A DNA stretch of 64,000 bases from Roseibium sp. (GTDB lineage: Bacteria > Pseudomonadota > Alphaproteobacteria > Rhizobiales > Stappiaceae), in the NCBI GenBank assembly GCA_017643925.1, contig JAEPML010000008.1:124001-188000 (forward strand). Direction: 5' to 3'. This document shows positions 42,069-51,838 of the stretch, piece after piece (the stretch's first letter is position 1; each line of letters opens with the position of its first letter). A model generated the notes under the pieces. It was not told the origin of the DNA. It searched no databases and worked only from the letters and a program-made list of their open reading frames with translations. A program made the translations under genes and the position numbers.

Positions 42069-43337
42069 ATGAGACTGAAACCAACACTATACACAGCTGC
42101 AATTGCAGTAACCGGACTGCTGGCGCTCGCACCTGTCGCATTCAATGCGGTGGTTGATGCCTATGATCACAACCAGCTGGTCGACCTGGGTCTCGACAAG
42201 AAAGAAATCAGCGTCAAGGCGCACTATCCGCTTTACAAGATGATCGAGTATCCGCGGGTCAAGGCTTCAACCGTCATCCTTGGCGACAGCCGTGCGCGCG
42301 CCCTGCAGGACCGCTACTGGCAAGAACTGGGTCGAGACGACGTCTACAATTTCGCCTATGGCGGTGCCACGGTCTACGAGATCTATGACACGTTTGAATA
42401 CTTGCGTGACAATGCGGAGCTGGAGACGCTGATCGTCAGCCTGCCCCTTCGTAGCATGGACGCACGTTTCAAAGGGGGCATGAACAGGGTTCCTGAAGCA
42501 ATCGCGCTCGCGAACGATCCGTTTGCCTATTACACCAACTGGTTTGTCGCCAGGACTGGATGGAGCTTGATGAAGGACCGGTATCCGGAAACCTTCAAAG
42601 CGATTTCTTCGCTCTCATTGTCACCGGTCACCGAGGCAAAAGCAGCTGATTTCGGCGCGATCGAGACATTGAGTGTGGAAGCTCTTCTGGACCCGGCCCT
42701 GTGCGACGAGTGTGCTCTGACGACCCCAAACGGCACATTGGTTTTGCCGGTCCTGCACGGTTACAGGGGCACTGGCTACGGGCGTTGGGCGAATTTCTGG
42801 CCCGAGATCACCATTGAACGCGATCTGCCGCAACTCTTTGCCAAGCAGGTTGGTACGAACGGAGCGGCAGACTGGCGCCGCTTCAAGCAATCCGACGAAC
42901 TCTGGCAGATGGTTGAGGAGATTGCGCGCTGGAGCCGGGAAAACGATGTCGAGCTGATCTTCATCATCCCTCCGACTATTTCGGAAATGCAGCGACGTAT
43001 CTCCGATTTCGGACTTGCATCGGCAAACCACAAGTTCCGCGAACGACTGTCCGGTTTGGCACCTGTTGTCGACTTCGATTTCGATACACCGTTCACGCGT
43101 GACCTGGCCAATTTCACCGACGCCTATCACTTTGGTTCTGATCCGGCGCGCAGAATCGTAGGTGAACTGCTGCTCCTGACAGACAGGGACGAAGACCGGA
43201 TCGCCACGACGATCAAGCGTCGTGAAGGTCTGGTTTGCCCGGTGACGCCTGATGACACAAAAACCTCTCACAGCGCAGGGACCTTGTCACTTCTTGAAGG
43301 CAAGTCCTGCCGGATCTGGCGGCAAGCCAATGGCTGA
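42069..43337 (+). CDS. SGNH-fold acyltransferase-like exported protein (AlgJ/AlgX-like role)
   Basis: A 422-residue protein with one N-terminal signal-anchor (about residues 7-27) and a periplasmic SGNH domain. The nucleophile Ser74 lies in VILGDSRARAL, and the Asp351/His354 pair in TDAYHFGSD, so the catalytic triad is present. In alginate systems AlgJ and AlgX with this fold O-acetylate the polymer using acetyl groups passed by AlgI, which is encoded three genes downstream. Overall sequence is not close to AlgX. ATG 42069 has AGGGG upstream and a sigma-54-type promoter before it. Confidence 0.75.
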   Translation: MRLKPTLYTAAIAVTGLLALAPVAFNAVVDAYDHNQLVDLGLDKKEISVKAHYPLYKMIEYPRVKASTVILGDSRARALQDRYWQELGRDDVYNFAYGGATVYEIYDTFEYLRDNAELETLIVSLPLRSMDARFKGGMNRVPEAIALANDPFAYYTNWFVARTGWSLMKDRYPETFKAISSLSLSPVTEAKAADFGAIETLSVEALLDPALCDECALTTPNGTLVLPVLHGYRGTGYGRWANFWPEITIERDLPQLFAKQVGTNGAADWRRFKQSDELWQMVEEIARWSRENDVELIFIIPPTISEMQRRISDFGLASANHKFRERLSGLAPVVDFDFDTPFTRDLANFTDAYHFGSDPARRIVGELLLLTDRDEDRIATTIKRREGLVCPVTPDDTKTSHSAGTLSLLEGKSCRIWRQANG

Positions 43338-43545
43338 CAGATCCGAAAAACCGGCTGACGCCATGCTTTGCGTGCTTGGCTTCATCATAGGCGCAACGGC
43401 GGCCTCCTCGTTTGTTGAAGAGCGAATTGGCGGGGCTGCATCACCAGAAAAGATCGATTGGCTTTTCGACAATTCCAAATCCATGAGCCGCCACATTCCG
43501 GCAGGACCAGCGGCAAAAGACTGCGAAGTGGAGCGACAGAAATGA
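43330..43545 (+). CDS. small single-span membrane protein
   Basis: A 71-residue protein with one helix (about residues 12-30, MLCVLGFIIGATAAS) and a short polar C-terminal part. It starts 8 nt inside the end of the SGNH gene and ends overlapping the start of the Sel1-repeat gene (ATGA), so it is translated as part of this operon. No family recognised. Its size and place suggest a small accessory subunit of the acetylation or export machinery. Confidence 0.6.
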   Translation: MADRSEKPADAMLCVLGFIIGATAASSFVEERIGGAASPEKIDWLFDNSKSMSRHIPAGPAAKDCEVERQK

Positions 43546-44768
43546 GCAAAATTTCGAAAAAACAGCCTTTGTGGAAGCTCATGCTTCTCGGCTCTGTCTT
43601 TGGTTTGGTCGGTGCGGTGGCCCTTTCAGGCAACACGATGCCAGAAAAGTCCAGGTCTGAACGAATTGATCCGACCATCGAAGAGATGATCAAGCAGGCC
43701 CGGGGGCTGCAGAAGGTGGGTCGCTGGGAAGCTGCGGCCGACCTGCTCACGCAACTGGCCAATGATGGCCACCCTGTTGCGCTCTATCATCTGGGCCGCG
43801 CCTTCAAGAACGGTTGGGGTGTGGAGGCCGATCACGCGCAGTCCCGCCTCATCTTCATGGAGGCAGCTCGCTATTCATTCGCCTTCCGGGGAGAAACGGC
43901 TTACGAGCTCGGCCGCCTATTTCAACGTTCTTCCGGAGAGCGCTGCGCTGAAATCGCCCTTCAGTGGTTTCACAAGGCGCTTGCCTGGGACTATCCCAAG
44001 GCGCATGTCCAGCTCGCCAAACACTATGAACGTGGCATCGGGGCCGAAAGAGATCTGGCGAAGGCCTTTCATCATTACGAGAAGGCAGCCATCGCAGGCT
44101 ACCCTTCTTCAACCATCAACTATGCCAGGATCCTGCAAACCGGCCGCTATGGCACGGTGGCAAATCCGGAGCGCGCTGCATTCTGGGCAAGTCGTGCGAT
44201 CGAAGGCCTTGAGAAAAAGGCGCGCGACGGATCCGCGAGTTCTGCCAAGACATTGGGCCGTATCTATCGCGATGGCGAATTCATGGCCGTTGACCGTGAT
44301 CGGGCGCGCGAGTGGTTTCTGCGCTCCGCCGAACTGGGCGATGCAGGGGCCATGCATGACCTGGGTCTCATGATCCTGAGTGGAACACCGAGTGAGGCCG
44401 ACATTCAGGATTCATTGAAATGGCTGCGATTGGCAGCCGAGGCTGAACATGGCGGTGCCTTGACAGCTCTGGGGCGGCTGCATCTCAAGCAGGCCCATGA
44501 TCTGAGTGAAGACAAGGCCCTCGACTTCCTGAAACGCGGGGTCGAAGTCGGACACCCGGGTGCGATGGAAGAGCTAGCGCGGCTTTACGCAACCGGCCGC
44601 CTCGTGCCCCAGGATCGCACCAAGGCACTTGACCTCGCCGGCAAGGGAGCCGATCGCGGTCATCAGGGCAGCGCCCGCCTCCTGAAGAAACTCCAGGAAA
44701 TGGACGCGGCAAATCTTTCGATCATCGAACGGTCGGTGAAACCCGTCTCCAGCAAGAAGGAGGGCTGA
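43542..44768 (+). CDS. AlgK-like Sel1-repeat protein
   Basis: A 408-residue protein with an N-terminal hydrophobic anchor (about residues 12-31) and about eight Sel1/TPR-like repeats (examples: PVALYHLGRAFKNGWGVEAD, PKAHVQLAKHYERGIGAERD and GAMEELARLYATGRLVPQD). In Pseudomonas, AlgK is an outer-membrane lipoprotein with the same repeats that helps place the AlgE porin and joins the export complex. There is no lipobox here, so it is held to the inner membrane or cleaved. Position between the SGNH and AlgI genes supports the assignment. Confidence 0.78.
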   Translation: MSKISKKQPLWKLMLLGSVFGLVGAVALSGNTMPEKSRSERIDPTIEEMIKQARGLQKVGRWEAAADLLTQLANDGHPVALYHLGRAFKNGWGVEADHAQSRLIFMEAARYSFAFRGETAYELGRLFQRSSGERCAEIALQWFHKALAWDYPKAHVQLAKHYERGIGAERDLAKAFHHYEKAAIAGYPSSTINYARILQTGRYGTVANPERAAFWASRAIEGLEKKARDGSASSAKTLGRIYRDGEFMAVDRDRAREWFLRSAELGDAGAMHDLGLMILSGTPSEADIQDSLKWLRLAAEAEHGGALTALGRLHLKQAHDLSEDKALDFLKRGVEVGHPGAMEELARLYATGRLVPQDRTKALDLAGKGADRGHQGSARLLKKLQEMDAANLSIIERSVKPVSSKKEG

Positions 44769-44771
44769 ACC

Positions 44772-46280
44772 ATGGTCTTCAGTTCACTTGAATTCATGTA
44801 TCTGTTCATGCCGCCGGTGCTGATCGGTTACCTCCTGCTGCGTCACTGGGGTTGGGAAAACGGCATCATCTGGTGGCTCACCATTGCGTCACTTGTGTTC
44901 TACGCCTGGTGGACGCCAGTCTATCTGCCGCTCCTGCTCGGGTCCGTCGTCATCAATTACGGCTTTCACCGGGTGCTGAGGCAAATCAGGGATCGTTTCA
45001 TCCTGATCGCGGGCATCACCTTCAACCTGTCCCTGATCGCGGTGTTCAAATATGCGGATTTCTTTATCGGCAACGCCAACCTGATTGCCGGGATGGACAT
45101 TCCGCTGTTGCATCTGGTGTTGCCGCTGGCGATATCCTTCTTCACGTTCCAGCAGATCTCCTTTCTGATCGACACCTACAAGGGTGAAATCACGGAATGC
45201 GATTTCCCGCGCTACATGCTGTTTGTCGTTTTCTTTCCGCAACTCATCGCGGGTCCGATCGTCATGCAGAAGGAAACCATTCCGCAATTCAGGCTGCCTG
45301 TCTTCCGGAACAAGCTGATGCTGAATCTGGCGGTTGGCGGAACCCTGTTTGCGATCGGTCTGTTCAAGAAGATTGTCCTGGCTGATGGCATTGCACCCTA
45401 CGCAAACGGTGTTTTCAACCTGGCCGAGACAACAGGCGGTGTCCCCTTCGAAGCTGCCTGGATCGGCGCTCTTGCCTATACGTTCCAGCTCTACTTCGAC
45501 TTTTCCGGGTATTGCGACATGGCGCTGGGGCTGGCCCGACTTTTCGGGATCCGTCTGCCGGTCAACTTCAACTCACCCTACAAGGCAACCAGCATTTCGG
45601 ATTTCTGGCGTCGCTGGCACATCACCCTGTCACACTTCCTGCGGGACTACCTTTACATTCCGCTCGGTGGCAACCGGTCTGGCCCCGTGCGCCGCTACGC
45701 CAACCTGATGGTCACGATGTTGCTCGGCGGCCTGTGGCACGGTGCCAGCTGGACCTTCGTGTTCTGGGGTGGCCTTCATGGCGCGTATCTGGCCATTAAT
45801 CATGGCTGGTCCGCGTTGTCCGAGAAAGGCTATGTGCCGAACCTGGTGCCGCGCCCGGTTGCCCAGATCCTTGCCAGGGGGCTGACACTGCTGGCCGTTG
45901 TAGTTGCCTGGGTCTTCTTCCGCGCTGAAACGTTCTCCGGCGCTACCAATATTCTCGTTGGAATGACCGGTTTCTCGACGGTTTACGAACCTGCCCTGTG
46001 GGAGACCATGGTCACTGGAACGGCACCGGTTTGGGCCGCACTGATCGGACTTGCCGCGATTGTGTTCCTGCTTCCAAACGCGATCGAGTTCACGGAGAAC
46101 TACAACCCGATCCTTGGTCTGAAGAAGTTCGTTGCCCAAAGGCGCAGCGAAGGCTTCCTGCCGGTGCGCTGGCAACCGAATGCCGGGTGGGCCGCGGCCG
46201 TCTCCGTGATCTTTGCGGTTGCGCTGATCCAGACCTACCGGTTGGCAGAGATGACCGAGTTCATCTACTTCAACTTCTGA
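44772..46280 (+). CDS. algI: MBOAT-family alginate O-acetyltransferase AlgI
   Basis: A 502-residue inner-membrane MBOAT protein with about eleven helices. The start MVFSSLEFMYLFMP is typical of AlgI. The catalytic-site His323 is in LLGGLWHGASWTFVFWG and the second conserved His336 in GGLHGAYLA; YFDFSGYCDMALGLARLFG and FNSPYKATSISDFWRRWHITLS are family signatures. It moves acetyl groups across the membrane to the SGNH protein for polymer O-acetylation. It lies 3 bp after the Sel1 gene in the same operon. Confidence 0.93.
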   Translation: MVFSSLEFMYLFMPPVLIGYLLLRHWGWENGIIWWLTIASLVFYAWWTPVYLPLLLGSVVINYGFHRVLRQIRDRFILIAGITFNLSLIAVFKYADFFIGNANLIAGMDIPLLHLVLPLAISFFTFQQISFLIDTYKGEITECDFPRYMLFVVFFPQLIAGPIVMQKETIPQFRLPVFRNKLMLNLAVGGTLFAIGLFKKIVLADGIAPYANGVFNLAETTGGVPFEAAWIGALAYTFQLYFDFSGYCDMALGLARLFGIRLPVNFNSPYKATSISDFWRRWHITLSHFLRDYLYIPLGGNRSGPVRRYANLMVTMLLGGLWHGASWTFVFWGGLHGAYLAINHGWSALSEKGYVPNLVPRPVAQILARGLTLLAVVVAWVFFRAETFSGATNILVGMTGFSTVYEPALWETMVTGTAPVWAALIGLAAIVFLLPNAIEFTENYNPILGLKKFVAQRRSEGFLPVRWQPNAGWAAAVSVIFAVALIQTYRLAEMTEFIYFNF

Positions 46281-46289
46281 GGACCTGGA

Positions 46290-48236
46290 ATGCGCACGCT
46301 TACCCTCACTTCACTTGTCCTGTACGCGGCCTTTGGTGCTTGCGTGCAGGCGGGGCAGCCGGGGAACCCGGCAGAACACCTGGTTCTGCCGTCCCAGGGC
46401 CTCGGCGTAAACCTCGGGACTGGCGTCGTGACCCGAAACGGGTATTCCGACCAGTGCCTTGAGATGGTTTCCAGATCATCCGGCAACACGCTTGTGGTCA
46501 CGCGCTCACCGGGCAGCGACAGACCGAAAGTATTTGTGAACGGCAAACAGCGTTACCCTGGTGGTGACCAGTCATCCAAGGCGCGATTGGGCGCCCTCCG
46601 TCTGTCACCAGATGGATCACTGGTTTCCCTGAGAAGCTGGAAAACAGGCGACAAGCAGACCGAACTGTTGATCGATGGAGAAGTACATCTGACATGGAAG
46701 CGCGGATCGCATGTCCGTCTGCTCAAGGTTGGTCGGCAATCGATCTTGTTGCTCGTGACGGGGCGCAAGGGAGGTACACGTCTGGTCCGTCACGACTTTC
46801 ATCCTGATGGTTCAGTCTCAGGAACGGGACATACGCTAAGGGATTTCAACACCTGCACTGTCGAACGGCTGCGCCTTGCAGGCACGACCGCACTCGGCCA
46901 GATGACTTGCGGCCCGGACAAAGGGATCTTTGCGTTCAGCTTGGATGACGGCAAAGAGCCACGCCTGCTTTTGGGGTACGAAGACGCAGAATTCGTGTCT
47001 CTTCAGAAAAAAGCCGGCTCACCGAAGGGCACGACGGTCTTGATTGCATCCGGTTCACCTGCCGCATTGCATTTTTATTATGCCGTAACCGGTCTGCTGA
47101 TGAACCAGACAGGCGAGGTTCGCGCCTGCATGTCAGACGCTGAAGGACTTCAAAGCTGGAACCAGAGTTATCGCCTTCGTTCTCAGGCGCTTCTGTTCGA
47201 GAAAACCGGGGCTTCCGTATTCGCCGACCTGGCCCGAAAATCCATGCGCCTCACCCTCGCCTCACAAGACAGGGCTCAAGGAAGCAATCAAACCTGTGGC
47301 TGGAGTTCGAAGATCTACGCACCGGACAAGCCGGAAGGTTTGAAACTGATGATCAACCAGGCTGTGATCGCCAACTCACTTGCGAACGCCTGTACAAGCC
47401 TGGGTGACAACTGTTCTGTGGCGCTCCGGTCCGGAATAGATGAAACCCGGCAATGTCTTGTCGAAAAGTTTGAACCGCAGTTTGATCCCGACCTTGGATT
47501 GTATCGCATAGGTCCCGACGAAGCCTTTCGCTTTGCCGGCGCTGTCGCACCCTGGAATTGGCAGTTGTCCTTTGCGGCCCTGCTTGACCAACTTTCAGAT
47601 CCCAACCTTCGCGCGCGTTCTGTTGACATCGTCGGGAAATTCCAAAGTGAAGCGACGAGCGGCGAAGACGGCGCCCTGTGGCGATATTGGCCGAGAGCCA
47701 GCTACCTTGAAAGAGGTCACTCTGAGCAGAAGATTGCCGAAGAACGTTTTGAGGACACGGGGCATGCCGGCATCAGCATGCTTGCGCTAGCAGTTTTTGA
47801 CGGCTTGCTTGTCCGGGAGTTCGTCGATGGCATGCGCGCGCGGGCAAGTTACGTCCTCTCTTTCGGCAGCAATTCTCCGCGGGACCTGGATGGCAAGGGG
47901 CCACGGGCCGGACGCTGGTTTCCTGCCGGCGGTTGGGCTGAATTCCCATCAAGCGCATTTCAAGACGTATATGAGAGCGTGGTTCCTTCCAGAACATCTT
48001 CAGACGCGATATTTGCCTATGCGCGCTTATTTGATCCTGAAGCGAAATTTCATCTCACACTGACATCTCATGTCTGCACCGAAGCGTGCGTTGTTGGCGA
48101 GGAATACAGTTTTTCTTCTCCGGATGCGTTCCTTGAAAACAACCCCTTTTTCCGGATTGAACCAAGTCAAAAGACAGACCAGACGCAGCACCAGCTACTG
48201 CCCCGGACGACACAATTGAAGAATCAACACCAATGA
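46290..48236 (+). CDS. large exported protein of unknown function in alginate-type operon
   Basis: A 648-residue exported protein: signal peptide residues 1-21 (LVLYAAFGACVQAG), with a possible but weak lipobox at Cys18. Residues about 30-300 look like beta-rich WD/propeller-like sequence (LGALRLSPDGSLVSLRSWK). Residues about 340-600 are helical, with APWNWQLSFAALLDQLSDP, GALWRYWPRASYLERG and EDTGHAGISMLALAVFDGLL, and may form an alpha/alpha toroid such as is seen in polysaccharide lyases and epimerases. I cannot assign a family. It takes the place where AlgL or AlgG would be expected, making it the best candidate for a polymer-trimming or epimerising enzyme. ATG 46290 follows GAGG. Confidence 0.6.
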   Translation: MRTLTLTSLVLYAAFGACVQAGQPGNPAEHLVLPSQGLGVNLGTGVVTRNGYSDQCLEMVSRSSGNTLVVTRSPGSDRPKVFVNGKQRYPGGDQSSKARLGALRLSPDGSLVSLRSWKTGDKQTELLIDGEVHLTWKRGSHVRLLKVGRQSILLLVTGRKGGTRLVRHDFHPDGSVSGTGHTLRDFNTCTVERLRLAGTTALGQMTCGPDKGIFAFSLDDGKEPRLLLGYEDAEFVSLQKKAGSPKGTTVLIASGSPAALHFYYAVTGLLMNQTGEVRACMSDAEGLQSWNQSYRLRSQALLFEKTGASVFADLARKSMRLTLASQDRAQGSNQTCGWSSKIYAPDKPEGLKLMINQAVIANSLANACTSLGDNCSVALRSGIDETRQCLVEKFEPQFDPDLGLYRIGPDEAFRFAGAVAPWNWQLSFAALLDQLSDPNLRARSVDIVGKFQSEATSGEDGALWRYWPRASYLERGHSEQKIAEERFEDTGHAGISMLALAVFDGLLVREFVDGMRARASYVLSFGSNSPRDLDGKGPRAGRWFPAGGWAEFPSSAFQDVYESVVPSRTSSDAIFAYARLFDPEAKFHLTLTSHVCTEACVVGEEYSFSSPDAFLENNPFFRIEPSQKTDQTQHQLLPRTTQLKNQHQ

Positions 48237-51200
48237 GCAACCATGGACGAGGCGACGCAACCGTTGAAAATCGGCCGTCCGTCCGCGCCGGGGAAGGAAA
48301 TACCATGGGCAAATGGATTCGGGACTTGGCATCAGACGCGACCTTCTGGCTCGTGCTTGTCTTTCTGACGACATCGGCAATTTCGGCATATCTCATCGCG
48401 GTTGACTACAGGGAGAATGTGCGTTCGGCGGACCTTTCGGCTGCGGCGACGGCGCAGTCCGAGCTGTTGACTGCGGCACGTTCCTTCTATTCGCGAGAAG
48501 TCGTCGACAAGTTGCTTTCAACCGGTAGCGTGGACGTCAGTCACGACTATCTCGGCAAGGATGAAACCATCCCTGCACCCGTTTCCCTTTCGATTGCGAT
48601 GGAAAAGGAACTTGAGAAGAATGGAGCGGAAAGCAGTATCCGGGTTCTTTCGAGTTTCCCCTGGCCCTGGCGCCGGGATCGAATACTCGACCAGTTCGAG
48701 ACCCAGGCTCTGGCGGCCCTTGAGGCGGCTCCAGAAGCCCCCTTTCAAAGGCTAGAGAAGCAGGACGGTATATTGGTCTACCGCAGTGCTGTTCCTGTAT
48801 TCATGGAAGAGAGCTGCGTTTCCTGCCATAACGGGCACTCGGATTCTCCCAAAACTGATTGGGAAGTTGGAGAACTGCGCGGAATCCAATCGGTTACGAT
48901 ACCAGCGACTGAATCTGCTGGTTACGGCATCTCGTCGTTCAACAACCTGATCCTGTTGCTGGCAGCTGCCTTTGTTGCTGCGGCGGCTCTCTCGGTGGTG
49001 CTCTCTCGGCAAAGGCGGAAAGCGATCGACAAGGTCGAGGATCTTGCCAATGCAGAACGCGCAAAAAACGAGGCGCTACAGGCAGCCATTCAACGGGTCG
49101 TTGAAGGAGAGGCCCAAGTCGGGGCAATTCTCGATACAATGCTCGATGGGGTCCTGACGATCCTGCCTTCAGGTGAGATCCTAAGGGTCAATCGTGCTGG
49201 ACTGTCCATGTTTGACACCTCGGATCAGTCTCAGTTCTTCGGTTTGTTTGTGACGGACATTCTTCCGAAAGCTGCGGAATTTGACCTTCCATTTGCGTGT
49301 TGTGCTGGGGAAAAGAAGGCCGAGAGTATCACTCCTCGACGCTTCGAAACGATCGGAAAGCGCCTCACCGAAACAGAGTTTCCGGTAGAATTGTCGATCT
49401 CCGAGATCGAGAGCGATGGTGAGAAAATCTACACGGTTATTCTCAGAGATCTTACGGAACAGAAAGCTGCAGCTCAAAAGCTCCAACAGGCTGAAACACG
49501 TCTCGTGGATGCCATTGAGTCGTTGCCTGACGGATTTGTCCTTTACGACGCAGAGGACAGGCTCGTCCTTTGCAACAGCAAGTACAAGGAGTTCTACAGC
49601 AGCAGCGCCGATCTGATCGAGCCCGGCAAGAAGTTCGAGGAAATCATCAGGGGGGGAGCAAAGCGAGGGCAGTATCAGTTCTCAGATCGGGTTCTTGAGG
49701 ATTGGGTCGCGATGCGTATGGAACATCACCGGAATCCCGGCGCGCCCATGGAGCAACATCTGGATGACGGGCGTTGGCTTCGCGTCATCGAAAGCCGGAC
49801 CAGTGAAGGTGGAATGGTTGGTTTTCGGGTTGACATAACCGAACTGAAAAAGCGGGAACAGGAGCTGAAGCGAAGCGAAGATCTGCTTCGCAATGTCGTC
49901 GACGCTTCCTTCGATGGCGTCATCGTCATGAACGGAAATGGCATTGTCCTGGATTACAGCCCGGCTGCCGAAGAAGTCTTTGGCTGGTCGGCACAGGAAA
50001 TCGTCGGTGAAAAGATGTCCGAATACATCATTCCCGAAAAATACAGAAATGCTCATGACGTTGGATTGGCCAAGTTTCTCAAGACAGGTGAAGGTCCTGT
50101 CCTTGGGAAGAGAATTGAGATCGAAGGGCTCCACAAGGACGGTCACGAGATCATTGTTGAACTGGCGATCAGGCACACCAAGGGTTCAACTGGACCTCTC
50201 TTCCTCGGATACGTCCGTGACATAACCGAGCGCAAGGCGGCTGAAGCAGCGCTCAACGAAGCGAAGGAAAGAGCTGAGGCTGCGAACGAGGCCAAGGCCA
50301 AATTCCTGGCCATGATGAGCCACGAAATCCGCACTCCGATGAATGGCGTGCTTGGCATATTGAGCCTGCTGCGCGACACGGATCTGGATTCGTCTCAAAA
50401 ATCATATGTGAAAACCGCAAGGGAATCCGGGCGCTCCTTGCTTGAACTCATCAACGACATTCTCGATTTTTCCAAACTGGAGGCGGGACGCATGGAACTT
50501 GAACATGCGCCTTTCCGTTTGAAGAGCCTGGTCAAGAGTGTGCTGGATCTGTTCAAGCCAACCGCCGAGGAAAAGGGACTCGACCTCTTTCTCAACTACC
50601 CTGCCGATTTGCCAGTGGCCGTCGTTGGTGATGCAGGTCGCCTTCGTCAGGTTGTGTTGAACCTTGTGTCCAATGCAATCAAGTTCACGGAACTCGGATC
50701 AATCGAGGTTTCGGTTTCCATCGTCAAACAGGATCCGACGCGTCCAACAGTACGGTTTTCGGTGAAGGACACGGGTATTGGCATCCCGAAGGATAAGCAC
50801 GAGGCATTGTTTGCCGAATTCGTGACGGTCGACAGCAGCTATACGAAGAAACAGGGTGGCACCGGACTTGGCCTGGCGATCTGCAATCAGATTGCCCAGC
50901 TGATGGACGGCGAACTGTCCGTTGAAAGCATGCCAGGTGCGGGAAGCACATTTCACTTTACGATCCCGATTGAAACGGCCGCTCATCAGACTTTGGGTGA
51001 CGATCCCGAACACGACGGCGGCGACGAGGAATTTCCAACGGGCCTCGTCATCTTGTTGGCTGAAGACAACGCTACCAACCAGATCGTTGTCAGTCACACG
51101 CTGGAGAATGCGGGCTGCGACATCGACATTGCAAACAACGGCAAGGAAGCGGTCCAGGCGGCGCAAAAGCGGGATTACGACTGTATCCTGATGGATATTT

Positions 51201-51808
51201 CCATGCCCGAGATGGATGGGCTTGAAGCCAGCGATTTGATCAAGCAAGGGCGAAGAAACGCGTACACACCTATGATAGCCCTGACGGCCTACTCGCTGCG
51301 GGGCGACCGAGAGCGGTTTATCGGCGCGGGCATGACCGATTTCCTGGCCAAGCCGGTCGAGAAGGAAGACTTGTTGGCGTGCATCAGCCGAAACGTCAGC
51401 GAAAGAAGAGCGTCTTCGGACGCCGAACCGGCACACGCGCCGCAGCCTGATTCCCTGTCCGCTGCCCGAGAGATACTGAGTACCATGCCTCAGGAGCTTC
51501 AAGCCAAACTGTTGCAGCAGTTCGTGGAGGACACCACCAAGAGGCAGCAAGCTGCGCACGAAGCGGCTGATGCTGATGACATAGAAAGACTTGAACGGGC
51601 AACGCACGCACTCAAGAGTGTGGCCGGAACATTCGGAGCCGGCGCGCTCACAGAGGTGGCGGCGGCAATCAACTCGCTTGCCCGGGACGGTAAATCCATT
51701 GCCGCCATGGCGAAAATAGATGAGCTCGACGCCATATGCGAAGTTACGTTAGGAGAAGTGAAAGCTTTAGCTGACGATATGGGAATCGAATTGCCGTTCA
51801 ACATCTGA
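48233..51808 (+). CDS. hybrid histidine kinase with periplasmic c-heme (Tll0287-like) sensor
   Basis: A 1191-residue membrane kinase. Helices at about 38-57 and 238-258 flank a periplasmic Tll0287/DUF3365-like domain carrying Cys195-V-S-Cys198-His199, a c-type heme motif. Three PAS-like domains follow (about 290-410, 425-535 and 545-675), then HisKA with His697 ([12 protein letters not shown]), HATPase ([30 protein letters not shown]), a receiver with Asp988 ([13 protein letters not shown]) and a C-terminal HPt with His1125 ([13 protein letters not shown]). Covalent heme in the sensor implies detection of redox state, O2, NO or CO. It overlaps the upstream gene by 4 nt and is followed by an NtrC-type activator, its probable partner. 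Confidence 0.92.
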   Translation: MSNHGRGDATVENRPSVRAGEGNTMGKWIRDLASDATFWLVLVFLTTSAISAYLIAVDYRENVRSADLSAAATAQSELLTAARSFYSREVVDKLLSTGSVDVSHDYLGKDETIPAPVSLSIAMEKELEKNGAESSIRVLSSFPWPWRRDRILDQFETQALAALEAAPEAPFQRLEKQDGILVYRSAVPVFMEESCVSCHNGHSDSPKTDWEVGELRGIQSVTIPATESAGYGISSFNNLILLLAAAFVAAAALSVVLSRQRRKAIDKVEDLANAERAKNEALQAAIQRVVEGEAQVGAILDTMLDGVLTILPSGEILRVNRAGLSMFDTSDQSQFFGLFVTDILPKAAEFDLPFACCAGEKKAESITPRRFETIGKRLTETEFPVELSISEIESDGEKIYTVILRDLTEQKAAAQKLQQAETRLVDAIESLPDGFVLYDAEDRLVLCNSKYKEFYSSSADLIEPGKKFEEIIRGGAKRGQYQFSDRVLEDWVAMRMEHHRNPGAPMEQHLDDGRWLRVIESRTSEGGMVGFRVDITELKKREQELKRSEDLLRNVVDASFDGVIVMNGNGIVLDYSPAAEEVFGWSAQEIVGEKMSEYIIPEKYRNAHDVGLAKFLKTGEGPVLGKRIEIEGLHKDGHEIIVELAIRHTKGSTGPLFLGYVRDITERKAAEAALNEAKERAEAANEAKAKFLAMMSHEIRTPMNGVLGILSLLRDTDLDSSQKSYVKTARESGRSLLELINDILDFSKLEAGRMELEHAPFRLKSLVKSVLDLFKPTAEEKGLDLFLNYPADLPVAVVGDAGRLRQVVLNLVSNAIKFTELGSIEVSVSIVKQDPTRPTVRFSVKDTGIGIPKDKHEALFAEFVTVDSSYTKKQGGTGLGLAICNQIAQLMDGELSVESMPGAGSTFHFTIPIETAAHQTLGDDPEHDGGDEEFPTGLVILLAEDNATNQIVVSHTLENAGCDIDIANNGKEAVQAAQKRDYDCILMDISMPEMDGLEASDLIKQGRRNAYTPMIALTAYSLRGDRERFIGAGMTDFLAKPVEKEDLLACISRNVSERRASSDAEPAHAPQPDSLSAAREILSTMPQELQAKLLQQFVEDTTKRQQAAHEAADADDIERLERATHALKSVAGTFGAGALTEVAAAINSLARDGKSIAAMAKIDELDAICEVTLGEVKALADDMGIELPFNI

Positions 51809-51838
51809 TTGGCGCCAATTGGTGCGAAGGAGTGGAAG

